A DNA stretch of 64,000 nucleotides from Allochromatium vinosum DSM 180 (GCF_000025485.1 NC_013851.1:549001-613000), one strand, 5' to 3'. Counted from the stretch's first letter, positions 46,254-55,729 are shown. Made by a program: numbers and translations. Notes: generated from the letters alone by a model not told the origin.

Positions 46254-47714
46254 TCAGCTTCCGAGTCGTCTGACCTCGATGAGTTCGGTATCGGACTTGA
46301 GTCGGCGGATCCAGATGTTCAGATTGGCCAGCGCCGGGGGGAGCCGGGCGACGACGGCTTCGGCCGCTTCCTGGGTCTCGTGCAGACTATGGATCAGAAC
46401 GAACCAGGGACGCCCCTGATAGGTCTCCTGACGATAGTAGTAGACGACCGGCAGCACATGATCCGCCGCGAAACCTTCGAGCGCCTCCAGGCTGTGGAAG
46501 CCGATCAGCTGCACCGTGAAGGGGCGGTCGCCGACCTGGACCGGATGGGTTGCGAGCGAGGAAGATCTCAGTCCGTCCACGGCCGTATCGGTCTGGTCGG
46601 TTTGGGCGTCGGGCGCAATCGCGGCCTCTGGCGCCGGTGTCGGTTCAGGAGCTGTGACTGGACGATCCGGGGCGGATTCGCCGGACTCGGTTTCCGGTGC
46701 GGCGGTCGGGACTGGGGATGGCTCGGCGTCGTCTGCCGAGATGTCTGGTGCTTCGAGAGCTGAGCCGGTCTCGTCGAGTGTGAGTGTGTCGGCGGTCTGT
46801 TCCAGCTCGGTCACGGATTCCGGCGCCGGGGCGCTTTCGGTCTCCGGCTCGCTTGGCGGGGTGACCGGTTCCGGTGGCGTCGGCGCGGCTTCGGCTGGCC
46901 GCTCCGATTCCGGTTCTGATGCGGGTGCCGATTCGGATTCGGACTCCGTGGACGGCGGTGTCTCCGGGTCTGAACTCGGGTCCGGGGCCGGTGCGGATTC
47001 AGGGGTCGATTCCGGCTCGGTTGCAGGCTCAGGGGCAGACTCCGGCTGGGGCTTCGGCTCCGGTGCGGGTTCCGGCTCAGATTTTGGTTCGGGCTGGAGG
47101 CGCAAGTCCAGATCCAGACCCGGCGGGGCTTCCTCGTCGAGGCGCTCGATGGACTTGGAGATCTCAGCCAGGGCGGCGGACAGCCGATCGAGCTGGGCGC
47201 GTGTCTGCGGATCGGGTTCCTGGCGCGACGAGACGTCGATCTGTTCCAGGGTCTTCTTCAGATCGGTCATCTGCGTCTCGAAGGCTTCCTGCGTGGCGTT
47301 GAGCTTGAACAGGAAGAAGACCAGTGTGCCGGCGACCAGGAGACTGAACAGCAACAGCAGCATCGCCATGAGCGAGCCATGGCGCTTCAGACGCTCGTCG
47401 AGATCGTCGCGCTGGGTCTGGAGCGTGCGCTGCAGGCGCGTGGCCGCGTGACGCCGGTCGTCGTCGACATCGCCGATACGCGCGATCAGCGAGACCTCGA
47501 GCTTCTGGACGTCCTGACGGTACTGATTGAGACTGGCCACGATCCGGGAGATCTGGGTGGCCTGCGCTTTGAGATAGCGCTGGAGCACCTCGCCGGCATT
47601 CGTGGAACGCTCGGCACCGCCCGAAGCTTGAGCTGGGCTGGTGGCGCCGTCCGTGTCGGTCGTCGCGGCGGTCTGGCTCGATGAATCCGGCTGGGCCGTC
47701 TCTGTCTTGTCCAT
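46254..47714 (-). CDS. Membrane protein with acidic Pro/Ser/Glu linker and SPOR-like C-terminus
   Basis: This 486-aa protein has an N-terminal cytoplasmic coiled-coil region (about 30-105), one transmembrane segment (about 112-136, AMLLLLFSLLVAGTLVFFLF), a periplasmic coil, then about 200 residues of acidic low complexity built from PEP, SEPE and APAPE units. The C-terminus (about 400-475) resembles a SPOR peptidoglycan-binding domain: FTVQLIGFHSLEALEGFA, VVYYYRQETYQGRPWFVLIH. This is the DamX/SPOR-protein layout linked to the division septum, but it may be a different septal or envelope protein. The ATG at 47714 excludes an unconserved upstream extension. Confidence 0.7.
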   Translation of the reverse strand: MDKTETAQPDSSSQTAATTDTDGATSPAQASGGAERSTNAGEVLQRYLKAQATQISRIVASLNQYRQDVQKLEVSLIARIGDVDDDRRHAATRLQRTLQTQRDDLDERLKRHGSLMAMLLLLFSLLVAGTLVFFLFKLNATQEAFETQMTDLKKTLEQIDVSSRQEPDPQTRAQLDRLSAALAEISKSIERLDEEAPPGLDLDLRLQPEPKSEPEPAPEPKPQPESAPEPATEPESTPESAPAPDPSSDPETPPSTESESESAPASEPESERPAEAAPTPPEPVTPPSEPETESAPAPESVTELEQTADTLTLDETGSALEAPDISADDAEPSPVPTAAPETESGESAPDRPVTAPEPTPAPEAAIAPDAQTDQTDTAVDGLRSSSLATHPVQVGDRPFTVQLIGFHSLEALEGFAADHVLPVVYYYRQETYQGRPWFVLIHSLHETQEAAEAVVARLPPALANLNIWIRRLKSDTELIEVRRLGS

Positions 47715-47853
47715 TGGACGCTTCTCGTCGCTATGAATCCTGTCGGTGCAAGATGAACCACGGTAGCCCCGAACTCTAGAGCAGTCCGCCAAGGAGTGCA
47801 AACCAAGCCGCCGGACTGTCTCGTTCCAGGTGTCGACACTGGACCGACGGCTG

Positions 47854-48747
47854 TCAACGCCGGCCGGTCACAGCGCGTAGCGCCGCGCGGGCACGATTGC
47901 TGGGCACCGCGAAGCCGATGCCGACATTGCCGCCGGTCGGTCCGATCAGGGCGGTATTGATGCCGACGACCTCGCCGGCCAGATTGACGAGCGGACCGCC
48001 CGAGTTGCCCGGATTGATCGAGGCATCGGTCTGGATCAGCTTGCCGAGCCGGCTGCCGCCGACACCGCTGCGCCCGACGGCGCTGACGATCCCCAGGGTG
48101 GCGGTCTGGCCCAGTCCGAAGGGGTTGCCGATAGCGAGCACGAAATCCCCGACCTCCAGCCGGTCCGAGTCACCGAGCGGCAGCGGACGCAGGCTGACCG
48201 GCGGGATTTTCAGGATCGCCAGGTCCGAACCGCTGTCGGCGCCGAGCCGGCGGGCCTCGAAGGTGCGTCGGTCCTTGAGCGTGACCTGGATGCGCGTGGC
48301 GTCCTTGAGCAGATGGTCGTTGGTCATGACATAGCCGCGCGCGGCATCGACGATGACGCCTGAACCCTGGCTGCGGCGCCGTTCGGATGGATCGATCTCG
48401 GGGATGGGCAGCCCCATGCGGTCGAGGAAGTGGCGGAAGTCGGGATCGTCGAGAAAGGGGTGTTCCTCGCGCGGGATGCGCGAGTCGACCGTGATGTTGA
48501 CGACGGCCGGTGTCACCCGGCGCAGCAGGGGCGCGAGCGTGGGATAGCCCTGGGAGCCGGGGATCGGGCCGGCCTTGATCAGGCTGGTCGGATCGAATCG
48601 GGCCGAATCCGTGCCCGTCGGCGAGGGACCGGTCACGCAGGCCGTGAGTAGCGAGCCGGCCAGAAGCAGCGTCGCCCAATGGATCTTACGCCCGATCCGG
48701 CCGGCGCTGTCGGTGGTCGGAGGCGCATGGCTTGGCGCGGCTGACAT
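47854..48747 (-). CDS. HtrA/DegP-type serine protease without PDZ domain, lipoprotein
   Basis: This 297-aa protein has a lipobox (LLTAC, about residues 33-37) after a hydrophobic segment, so it is probably anchored in the outer or inner membrane from the periplasm. The trypsin-like domain contains the full triad: TNDHLL (His), GSDLAIL (Asp) and GNSGGPLVNL (Ser). The chain ends just after the protease domain at FAVPSNRARAALRAV, so the PDZ domains usual for DegP/DegS are missing. The start gives MSAAPSHAPP. Twelve bases separate it from the upstream dacB-like gene. Confidence 0.85.
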   Translation of the reverse strand: MSAAPSHAPPTTDSAGRIGRKIHWATLLLAGSLLTACVTGPSPTGTDSARFDPTSLIKAGPIPGSQGYPTLAPLLRRVTPAVVNITVDSRIPREEHPFLDDPDFRHFLDRMGLPIPEIDPSERRRSQGSGVIVDAARGYVMTNDHLLKDATRIQVTLKDRRTFEARRLGADSGSDLAILKIPPVSLRPLPLGDSDRLEVGDFVLAIGNPFGLGQTATLGIVSAVGRSGVGGSRLGKLIQTDASINPGNSGGPLVNLAGEVVGINTALIGPTGGNVGIGFAVPSNRARAALRAVTGRR

Positions 48748-48759
48748 GGGCGACTCCGC

Positions 48760-49950
48760 TCAGCGCGCCAGTTGGCTGGCGACCCGGCGTCTGAGGTCGT
48801 AGGCCACGGGTTGCTCGATGAGTAGCGCGAACGGCTCCCAGGCACCGCCGCGCCGGACATAGCCGGCGTAGCTGCTGATGCCGCGCAGGGTGCCGGTCTT
48901 GGCGCGGACGTTGGGGTCGTCGTCCTGCTGGGGCATCAGATCGCGATAGGGCGCGAAGGCGTCGAGCAGTTCGACGAGCTGGCGCGCGCTCAGCCGGTTG
49001 GCGCGCGACAGGCCGGCACCGTCGTCGATTTTGAACGCCGTCCAGCCGAAACGGCGCTGGGCGAAATCGGTCATGGTGCGCTTGGCCTGGGTCATGCTGA
49101 TCCGGCCCTGTCCGTCCGGCGCGGCCAGACGCAGGAAGAGGGCGTTGGCGACGAAGTTGCTGGAGTACTCGAGCATGGGCGCGACCATCTCGGCCAGCGT
49201 GCGGCTGTTGGCGTGGCGCAGGATTCGCTTGGCGTCGCTCGGTGTGGGCGCGATCCGTTGCGGGTCGCCGACCTCAATGTCGGCGGCCCGGAGTTTGGCG
49301 GCCAGCAGTTCGCCGAAATAGCGCAGGGCGATCTCGCGTTCGCGCAGGTTGATGCGCTGCTTGCCGGCTGCTCCCGAGCGACCGAGACGTTCGCCGGTGG
49401 CGGTCAGGGGCGTCTGCGGCTCGGCGCTGCGGATGCGTTCACCCTCGCGGATCAGGTTGAGAGTGTTGAAGTTCGCCGCCAGCGCCGTGACCGGAGCGTC
49501 GTAGGGATTGCTCGACGACGAGCGTCCGGCGATCTCGACGTCCGGATCGAAGAGGCTGTCGTCGAGGCCGATCCCGGCGACCCGGCGCACGCCCTGCCGT
49601 TTGAGCGCCGCGACCAGACGGTCGAGTTCCTCGGAGACCAGATAGGGATCGGCGGCCCCCTTGACCCAGAGCCAGCCGGAGGCGTCCTGGAAGACGTCGG
49701 TGTGGAAACGATGGTCGCGTCCCCAGGTCTCGAGCGCCGCGTAGGCGGTCAGGAGCTTCATGGTCGAGGCCGGGATGCGCGCGGTTTCGGCTTGATAGGC
49801 GATCCGGTCCTGCCCGCGCTCCTTGACCAGCAGGCTGGCCTGCGGGAGTGCGCGCACCTGGGCGACCGGGTCGTCGGCCAGGGCCGTGTGCGCGAGACCG
49901 AGCCAGAGCGCGGCGATGAGTACGAGCCGGTGGGGGCGGTGGGCAGTCAT
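48760..49950 (-). CDS. dacB: D-alanyl-D-alanine carboxypeptidase/endopeptidase (PBP4, peptidase S13)
   Basis: This 396-aa periplasmic enzyme trims peptidoglycan cross-links. A signal peptide (VLIAALWLGLAHTALA) is followed by the S13 active-site motifs: PASTMKLL (SxxK nucleophile Ser), EYSSNFVAN (SxN) and VRAKTGTLRG (KTG). The ATG at 49950 (MTAHRPHRLVLIAALW) gives the signal peptide at the N-terminus. It is 12 bases upstream of the protease gene. Confidence 0.92.
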   Translation of the reverse strand: MTAHRPHRLVLIAALWLGLAHTALADDPVAQVRALPQASLLVKERGQDRIAYQAETARIPASTMKLLTAYAALETWGRDHRFHTDVFQDASGWLWVKGAADPYLVSEELDRLVAALKRQGVRRVAGIGLDDSLFDPDVEIAGRSSSSNPYDAPVTALAANFNTLNLIREGERIRSAEPQTPLTATGERLGRSGAAGKQRINLREREIALRYFGELLAAKLRAADIEVGDPQRIAPTPSDAKRILRHANSRTLAEMVAPMLEYSSNFVANALFLRLAAPDGQGRISMTQAKRTMTDFAQRRFGWTAFKIDDGAGLSRANRLSARQLVELLDAFAPYRDLMPQQDDDPNVRAKTGTLRGISSYAGYVRRGGAWEPFALLIEQPVAYDLRRRVASQLAR

Positions 49951-50056
49951 CTGAGTCAGGGGCTGTGGTTGACGGGCGCCGGACAGCATACCGCAATCCC
50001 GAACTCGAACCGTATTCAGAATGACTGGCTTCGAACGCCGCGCGTCCTTTCAGTCT

Positions 50057-50725
50057 TCAGCGACCCATGTGGAGACAGGCAGCGATGGTTTCGGCGTCCG
50101 GCTCAGCCATCCAGGGCGCCAGGCCGAGACAGGGGGCCTGGATCAGCGTCTGGAGCGTCTCCAGGTTGGCCTCTGGGGCCAGCATGTCCGGATCGACCTG
50201 ATTGGCGATCCAGCCGGCCAGTTGCAGACCGCTCGACTGGATCGACTCGGCCGTCAGCAGGGCATGGTTGAGGCAGCCGAGCTTGAGTCCGACCACCAGA
50301 ATCACCGGCAGATCCAGTACGCGCGGGATGTCGCCGACGAAGCAGTCGGGACCGAGCGGGACGCGCCAGCCGCCGACGCCCTCGACCAGCACCCAGTCGG
50401 CCTGTCGCGTCAGCTCGGTGTGCGCCGCGCGGATGCGGTCGAGTTCGATCGAGATCCCGACCTCTGCGGCAGCCACATGGGGGGCGATCGGTCGCGCGAA
50501 GGCATAGGGATTGACGAGCGCATAGGGCACTGCGTGCGTGCCCTGGGCCTGGATGCGTTCGGCATCCGCGTTGCGCAGTCCCTCGGGATGCTGATCGCAG
50601 CCGCTCGCGACCGGCTTCATGCCCAGCACCCGCTGTCCGCGTGCCTGCAGGGCGGCCATGAGTCCGAGCGTGATCTCGGTCTTGCCGCAGCCGGTATCCG
50701 TGCCTGTGATGAAGAATCCGCTCAT
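50057..50725 (-). CDS. bioD: Dethiobiotin synthetase
   Basis: This 222-aa ATP-dependent carboxylase forms the ureido ring of dethiobiotin from diaminopelargonate and CO2. The P-loop is TGTDTGCGKTEITLGLM, and conserved MKPVASGC and VEGVGGWRVPL motifs are present. The ATG overlaps the bioC stop by four bases (ATGA), so it is the last, coupled gene of the bio operon. No bioA gene, the step before it, is in the window. Confidence 0.96.
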   Translation of the reverse strand: MSGFFITGTDTGCGKTEITLGLMAALQARGQRVLGMKPVASGCDQHPEGLRNADAERIQAQGTHAVPYALVNPYAFARPIAPHVAAAEVGISIELDRIRAAHTELTRQADWVLVEGVGGWRVPLGPDCFVGDIPRVLDLPVILVVGLKLGCLNHALLTAESIQSSGLQLAGWIANQVDPDMLAPEANLETLQTLIQAPCLGLAPWMAEPDAETIAACLHMGR

Positions 50726-51597
50726 GGTTCGACCGCCCGGCGGCGTCCGCCGATCGCTGAGAGTGGGATGGCGACTTCGCCGCCGGTTTGACGGTGTTCG
50801 GCCGGCTCGGGCGCCCAGGCATGTCCGTACAAGACCTCATAGCTGGCCGGCAGACGGCCGTCGCGCCTGTGGGTCTCGTAGGCGTCGGCGAGTGCGGCCA
50901 GTCGCGCGCGGCCGGTCAGGGCGCGTGGACGGGCGTCTGTGGCATTGCGTGCGCCGAGTGTCTTGAGATCGCGCATCAGACCCTGAACGTCGTCATAGGT
51001 CAGCGTCAGACGATCGGCGTCCATCACCGGATCGGCGAAGCGGGCGCGCACCAGGGCATCGCCGATGTCGTGCATGTCCAGGAAGGGGCTGACGTGGGTG
51101 TGTTCGTCGACCTGGCTCCAGGCGGCGCGCAGTTCCTTGAGCGTATCCGGGCCGAAGGTGGTGAAGAGCAGCAGTCCGCCCGGACGCAGCACCCGTCGGC
51201 ATTCGCTGAAGGTGCGCTCCAGGTCGTTGCACCACTGGAGCGCGGCATTGGAGACGATCAGATCCACCGCGCCGTCGGCCAGCGGCAGCGACTCGGCATC
51301 GGCGCAGACGCACAGCGGCCGACGCCACCAGCTTCCGCGTCGGCGCGCCTGGAGCAGCATCCCGTGGGCGAAGTCCAGCGCCAGTACGCGCGCCTTGGGA
51401 TAGCGACGGGCGAGCGGGTCGATGGCATAGCCGGTACCGGCGCCAAGGTCGAGAATGCGTTGGGGCGCGAGTCGAATGTAGTCGAGCCGCCCGAGCATCC
51501 GGTCGGCGATCTCGCGCTGGAGCACAGCAACGCTGTCATAGTCGGCGGCGGCGCGTTCGAAGCTGAGCCGGGCGCGGGTCTTGTCGATCGGGTGCAT
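50722..51597 (-). CDS. bioC: Malonyl-ACP O-methyltransferase BioC
   Basis: This 291-aa SAM-dependent methyltransferase starts pimeloyl-ACP synthesis by methylating malonyl-ACP. Motif I is ILDLGAGTGYAI, and ALDFAHGMLLQARR and AVDLIVSNAALQW follow as in the family. The ATG at 51597 (MHPIDKTRARLSFERAA) is used, but a TTG at 51633 gives a TTGA overlap with the bioH stop and could be the true coupled start, adding 12 residues. It lies between bioH and bioD. Confidence 0.93.
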   Translation of the reverse strand: MHPIDKTRARLSFERAAADYDSVAVLQREIADRMLGRLDYIRLAPQRILDLGAGTGYAIDPLARRYPKARVLALDFAHGMLLQARRRGSWWRRPLCVCADAESLPLADGAVDLIVSNAALQWCNDLERTFSECRRVLRPGGLLLFTTFGPDTLKELRAAWSQVDEHTHVSPFLDMHDIGDALVRARFADPVMDADRLTLTYDDVQGLMRDLKTLGARNATDARPRALTGRARLAALADAYETHRRDGRLPASYEVLYGHAWAPEPAEHRQTGGEVAIPLSAIGGRRRAVEP

Positions 51598-51629
51598 GAT
51601 GGCGGCCTTGGGGTCTGGCGTCGTGATGT

Positions 51630-52415
51630 TCAAAGGGCGTCCAGAAAGGTGCGGATGGCCCGACCGGTTTCGTGGGGGTGCGAGATGTGGGGCGCATGGG
51701 CCGCGCCCGCGATGGTCTCGACCCGCGCTTCGGGCATCAGCAGTTCGATGCGTTCGGCGACCCGTGCCGGGACCAGGGTGTCGTGTTGGCCGAAGAGCCA
51801 GAGCGTCGGGCAGCGGATGTCGGGGAGCTGGGGGCGCAGGTCTTCCTCGCGCAGCAGATCCAGGCCCAGGGCGAGCGCGGCGGGCTTGGGTTCGGGACGT
51901 GCGGCCAGTTCCTGTTTGAGGGTGCGGAGTGTCTCGCGCGCGGTGTCGCTGCCGCGCGTTTGCAGGGCCAGGAAGCGGTTCAGGGTGCCGCTCGGGTCGG
52001 CGAGCAGGCCGTCGTGGAACTGGGCCAGGGTCGCTTCGGGCATGGCGGGCGTCCAGTCGGTCGCCTGGGTGAAGCGCGGGGTGGCGGTCAGGAGGATCAG
52101 TCCGGCGACGCGCTTGGGCGCGTGCAGGGCGGCGGCCAGGGCGATGAGTCCGCCCAGCGACCAGCCGACCCAGACGGCGCGTTCGGGGGCGGCGTCCAGG
52201 CAGGCTTCGGCCCAGCCCCAGAGGTCGTCGCGGCCGGTGGGGAAGGGGCTGTCGCCATGTCCGGGCAGGTCGATGCGGTGTTGGGTCAGGCCGTTCCAGG
52301 TCGGCTCGGGGACGCCGTTCCAGATGGCCGAGTTCATGCCCCAGCCGTGGAGGAGGACCAGGTCGGCGGTGGTTTCAGGGGTTGGAGTGTGCGGGGGGGC
52401 GGATTGGTTCGACAT
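51630..52415 (-). CDS. bioH: Pimeloyl-ACP methyl ester carboxylesterase BioH
   Basis: This 261-aa alpha/beta hydrolase removes the methyl ester at the end of pimeloyl-ACP synthesis. The nucleophile elbow is VGWSLGG, with the acid Asp in LFGQHDTLVP and the catalytic His in GAAHAPHI. An oxyanion HGWGMN lies near the start. The ATG at 52415 is used because the frame upstream runs into the repeat at 52462-52555. It is in the bio operon. Confidence 0.9.
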   Translation of the reverse strand: MSNQSAPPHTPTPETTADLVLLHGWGMNSAIWNGVPEPTWNGLTQHRIDLPGHGDSPFPTGRDDLWGWAEACLDAAPERAVWVGWSLGGLIALAAALHAPKRVAGLILLTATPRFTQATDWTPAMPEATLAQFHDGLLADPSGTLNRFLALQTRGSDTARETLRTLKQELAARPEPKPAALALGLDLLREEDLRPQLPDIRCPTLWLFGQHDTLVPARVAERIELLMPEARVETIAGAAHAPHISHPHETGRAIRTFLDAL

Positions 52416-52461
52416 CGGTTGTGGTTTCGGTGTGGTTGCTTGACTCGGTAGCTGGGTGGCT

Positions 52462-52555
52462 CGGGGCGCCGTCGTCGGGGGGACGCCGTGAATCCATCCC
52501 TGGAGGCTTGACGACCGCATCCATGCGGTCGACACCCCCCGCCGACGGCGCCCCG
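52462..52555. repeat. Nested palindromic repeat between bioF and bioH
   Basis: An outer inverted repeat of 21 bases (52462-52482 and 52535-52555; 20 of 21 pair, the arms being CGGGGCGCCGTCG...) encloses an inner perfect nine-base repeat CGACCGCAT/ATGCGGTCG with a two-base loop (52512-52531). It does not code. The form and the CATCCATGCGGTCG-like core resemble REP-type elements of gammaproteobacteria, but copy number elsewhere cannot be seen. In RNA it would fold into a strong double hairpin inside the bio transcript. Confidence 0.75.
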
Positions 52556-52599
52556 AACCATCCGTTGGCCGTATCACGGGCGGCTGGGCGTTGGTTCGG

Positions 52600-53778
52600 T
52601 CAGGTCGGTAGTCTGGCCAGGGCCGCGAGCAGTCGGTCGATGTCGTCGGCAGTGTGCGCGGCTGAGAGTGTGATACGCAGCCGCGCCGTGCCTTCGGGAA
52701 CCGTTGGGGGGCGAATGGCTGTGACCAGGAGGCCGGCGGCTTCGAGCGCGGCGCTCCAGGCCAGTGCCTGTTCGGCGCTGCCGGCCAGGATCGGCTGGAT
52801 GGGTGTGGGCGAGTCCATCAGGTTCAGTCCGATTCGGGTCGCTCCGGTACGAAAGCGCTCGATCCACTCGGTGAGCCGTTCGCGCCGCCAGTGTTCGCGT
52901 CGGGTGATGGCGAGGCTGGCGAGCGTGGCTTCGGCCAGTGCCGGTGGGGTGGCCGTGGTGTAGATGTAACTGCGTGCGCTCTGGATCAGGGTCTCGATCA
53001 GTTCCTCGGAGCCGGCGACGAAAGCGCCGAAGGTGCCGAACGCCTTGCCGAGCGTGCCCATCAGGATGGGGACGTCTTCGGGGCCGAGTCCGAAGTGATC
53101 CAGTGAGCCACGTCCTTCGTGTCCCAGCACGCCCAATCCGTGCGCGTCGTCGACCATCAGCCAGGCGCCGGAGTCGCGCGCGATGGTGGCGAGTTCAGGC
53201 AATGGAGCCAGATCGCCGTCCATGCTGAAGACGCCGTCGGTGACGATGAGCCGCGCGGGGTCGCTGTCGATCAGGCGTTTGAGTGCCTGGGCGTCGGCGT
53301 GCGGATAGCGGCGCAGTCGGGCGCGTGACAGCAGGGCGCCGTCGAGCAGTGAGGCGTGATTGAGCCGGTCCTCGAACACCGTGTCGGTCCGTCCGGCCAG
53401 GGCGCTGATGACGCCCAGGTTGGCCATGTAGCCGGTCGAGAACAGCAGGGCGCGCGGGCGGCCGGTGAACGCGGCCAGCGCCTCTTCCAGTGCCTGATGC
53501 GCGCGGCTGTGGCCGTTGACCAGATGCGCCGCGCCGCTGCCCACGCCCCAGCGTTCGGCCCCGTCGCGCAGGGCGGCGATCACCTCGGGGTGATTGGCCA
53601 GACCCAGATAGTCGTTGCCGCAAAAGCTCAGCATCGGTCGGCCGTCGACCCGCGCCTGGGGCTGCTGCGGGCTGTCCTGGAGTCGGCGGCGGCGATAGAG
53701 CGACTGCGCCTTGAGCGCGTCGAGTCGCGGGCGCAGTTCGGTCTCGGGGTTGGTGCGGCTGGACGGCGGTCGCTCCAT
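52600..53778 (-). CDS. bioF: 8-amino-7-oxononanoate synthase
   Basis: This 392-aa pyridoxal-phosphate enzyme condenses pimeloyl-ACP with L-alanine. The PLP Lys is in [16 protein letters not shown], with [10 protein letters not shown] and [13 protein letters not shown] typical of the alpha-oxoamine synthase family. The ATG at 53778 ([19 protein letters not shown]) gives the usual length. It is ten bases downstream of bioB. Confidence 0.95.
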   Translation of the reverse strand: MERPPSSRTNPETELRPRLDALKAQSLYRRRRLQDSPQQPQARVDGRPMLSFCGNDYLGLANHPEVIAALRDGAERWGVGSGAAHLVNGHSRAHQALEEALAAFTGRPRALLFSTGYMANLGVISALAGRTDTVFEDRLNHASLLDGALLSRARLRRYPHADAQALKRLIDSDPARLIVTDGVFSMDGDLAPLPELATIARDSGAWLMVDDAHGLGVLGHEGRGSLDHFGLGPEDVPILMGTLGKAFGTFGAFVAGSEELIETLIQSARSYIYTTATPPALAEATLASLAITRREHWRRERLTEWIERFRTGATRIGLNLMDSPTPIQPILAGSAEQALAWSAALEAAGLLVTAIRPPTVPEGTARLRITLSAAHTADDIDRLLAALARLPT

Positions 53779-53788
53779 GTCTCGCGCC

Positions 53789-54832
53789 TCAGAGCCGGAT
53801 CTTGTGCTCGGTGGTCTTGTGGCAGGCGCCCGGCTCGGTGCGTTCGGCCTCGACCTGCTCGAAAGCCAGTCCGAGACGCTCGAACAGCCGCCGGTCGCGG
53901 TCGGACTCGGCATTGGGCGCGGTCAGCAGCCGCTCGCCGTAGAAGATCGAGTTGGCGCCGGCCAGGAAGCAGAGCGCCTGCAACTCGTCGCTCATCTCAC
54001 TGCGTCCGGCCGAGAGGCGCACATGCGAACGCGGCATGATGATCCGCGCCGCCGCGACCACGCGCACGAACTCGAAGGGATCGAGCGCGTCGACGCCGAA
54101 CAGCGGCGTGCCCTCGACCTGGACCAGCAGATTGATGGGGACGGATTCGGGATGCGCCGGCAGATTGGTGAGCTGGCGCAGCATGGAGGCGCGGTCGCGG
54201 CGCGATTCGCCCATGCCGAGGATGCCGCCGCTACAGGTCTTGAGTCCGACCGCGCGGATGTGTTCCAGGGTGTCGAGCCGATCCTGATAGGTGCGGGTGC
54301 TGATGACCTGACCGTAGAATTCGGGCGAGGTGTCGAGGTTGTGGTTGTAATAGTCGAGTCCGGCGTCCTTGAGCCGGCGTGCCTGTTCGGCGGTCAGCAT
54401 GCCGAGGGTGACGCAGGTTTCCAGCCCGAGCGCGTGGATGCCCTCGACCATGGCGATCACCTGTTCGAGATGGCGGTCGGTCGGGTTGCGCCAGGCCGCG
54501 CCCATGCAGAAGCGGGTCGCGCCCTGGGACTTGGCGGTGCGCGCCGCCTCCAGCACGGTGTCGAGCGGCAGGATGCGCTCGGGTTCGACGTCCGTTGCAT
54601 GGCGCGCGCTCTGGCCGCAATAGCCGCAATCCTCGGGGCAGGCGCCGGTCTTGATGCTCAGCAGCGTGCTGACCTGAATGGTATTGGGATCGAAGTGGGC
54701 GCGGTGGACGCTCTGAGCCGTGAACAGCAGATCGTTGAACGGCTGATCGAGGATCGCTTCGATCTCGTCGAGAGACCAATCGTGACGGAGTGCGGGCGGC
54801 GACTGGAAGGCGGTGGTATGAATCTGTGACAT
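53789..54832 (-). CDS. bioB: Biotin synthase
   Basis: This 347-aa radical SAM enzyme inserts sulfur into dethiobiotin. The cluster motif is [11 protein letters not shown] (CxxxCxxC), with [10 protein letters not shown] and [13 protein letters not shown] conserved blocks. The ATG at 54832 ([19 protein letters not shown]) is chosen. It is the first gene of the operon and is preceded by a promoter with an overlapping BirA-type operator. Confidence 0.97.
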   Translation of the reverse strand: MSQIHTTAFQSPPALRHDWSLDEIEAILDQPFNDLLFTAQSVHRAHFDPNTIQVSTLLSIKTGACPEDCGYCGQSARHATDVEPERILPLDTVLEAARTAKSQGATRFCMGAAWRNPTDRHLEQVIAMVEGIHALGLETCVTLGMLTAEQARRLKDAGLDYYNHNLDTSPEFYGQVISTRTYQDRLDTLEHIRAVGLKTCSGGILGMGESRRDRASMLRQLTNLPAHPESVPINLLVQVEGTPLFGVDALDPFEFVRVVAAARIIMPRSHVRLSAGRSEMSDELQALCFLAGANSIFYGERLLTAPNAESDRDRRLFERLGLAFEQVEAERTEPGACHKTTEHKIRL

Positions 54833-54893
54833 GGGCGGAAGGAACCGGATGTGGCTTCGAAATCGGTCGTGACGAAGCGATAAAAGGCCCATT

Positions 54894-54921
54894 ACTCTAA
54901 AGGGCTTGTTTGACTTGTCAA
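54894..54921 (-). promoter_or_regulatory. Predicted bioB promoter
   Basis: On the minus strand a perfect -35 TTGACA (54921-54916) and a -10 TAGAGT (54899-54894) are 16 bases apart, about 60 bases before the bioB ATG. Confidence 0.6.
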
Positions 54922-54947
54922 CTGATTTTGGTTCTCAAGGTTTACAA
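54915..54947 (-). promoter_or_regulatory. BirA (biotin repressor) operator
   Basis: On the plus strand TTGTCAACT and GGTTTACAA are separated by 15 bases. The right half matches the BirA consensus exactly, the left half seven of nine, and the spacing is the BirA spacing. It overlaps the -35 of the bioB promoter, so biotinoyl-AMP-loaded BirA would repress the bio operon. Confidence 0.72.
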
Positions 54948-55012
54948 CTCGATCCGCTGACGTCGGTTCCGCTGGTGTGTGAGGGATGTCATGATCGAAG
55001 GGAGACAGCGCC

Positions 55013-55729
55013 GTGTGGAAACTCGGTTTTGGGGGCGATCGCAGTCTGCTCGACAGCCTGTTCCCGCCGACCTGTCTGCTCTGCGGCGCGCCCGGCGAGC
55101 AGGGCCGCGATCTCTGCGCCGGCTGCGCGCTGGATCTGCCCTACAATCTCCGTGCCTGCGCCCGGTGCGCGCGTCCCTTTCTGGTTCCACTGCCGGACGG
55201 GGCGATCTGCGGCGATTGCGAGCGCCGCCCGCCGCCGTTCGACGCCTGCCTGACGGCCTTTCGCTACGAGGGGGCGGTGCCCTTTCTGATCACGGGCGCC
55301 AAGTTCCGTGGGCGGCTCAACGCCGCGCGGCTGCTGGGTCAGTGTCTGGCCGAGCAGGCGCGCGAGTCGGCGGACGACTGGCCCGAGGCGCTGGTCCCTG
55401 TGCCGCTGCATCCGCGACGCCAGCGCACGCGCGGCTACAACCAGGCGCTGGAGATCGCGCGTGTCACAGGCCGCGCGCTGTCCCTTCCGGTCGAACCGCG
55501 TCTCGTCGCCCGCACCCGCGCCACGCCGCCCCAGACCGAACTGACGGCACGCGCCCGGCGGCGCAACATCCGGGGCGCCTTCAAGGCGGTTGAAGCTCTC
55601 ACGGGGCGGCATCTGGCCATCGTCGATGATGTGATGACGACCGGCGGCACGGTCTCCGAACTGAGTCAGGTGTTGATCGACGCCGGTGCCGTGCGGGTCG
55701 ATGTCTGGGCCGTGGCGCGGACGCTCTAA
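55013..55729 (+). CDS. comF: ComF-family phosphoribosyltransferase-like protein
   Basis: This 238-aa protein has an N-terminal zinc-finger-like region with three Cys pairs (CLLC, CAGC, CARC, then CGDC), followed by a phosphoribosyltransferase fold with LVPVPLHPRRQRTRGYNQALEIA and the PRPP loop LAIVDDVMTTGGTVSEL. ComF/GntX proteins are linked to DNA uptake or related processes; the exact activity is unknown. The start is a GTG (VWKLGFGGD) after a GGGAG sequence. It is divergent from the bio operon. Confidence 0.9.
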   Translation: MWKLGFGGDRSLLDSLFPPTCLLCGAPGEQGRDLCAGCALDLPYNLRACARCARPFLVPLPDGAICGDCERRPPPFDACLTAFRYEGAVPFLITGAKFRGRLNAARLLGQCLAEQARESADDWPEALVPVPLHPRRQRTRGYNQALEIARVTGRALSLPVEPRLVARTRATPPQTELTARARRRNIRGAFKAVEALTGRHLAIVDDVMTTGGTVSELSQVLIDAGAVRVDVWAVARTL

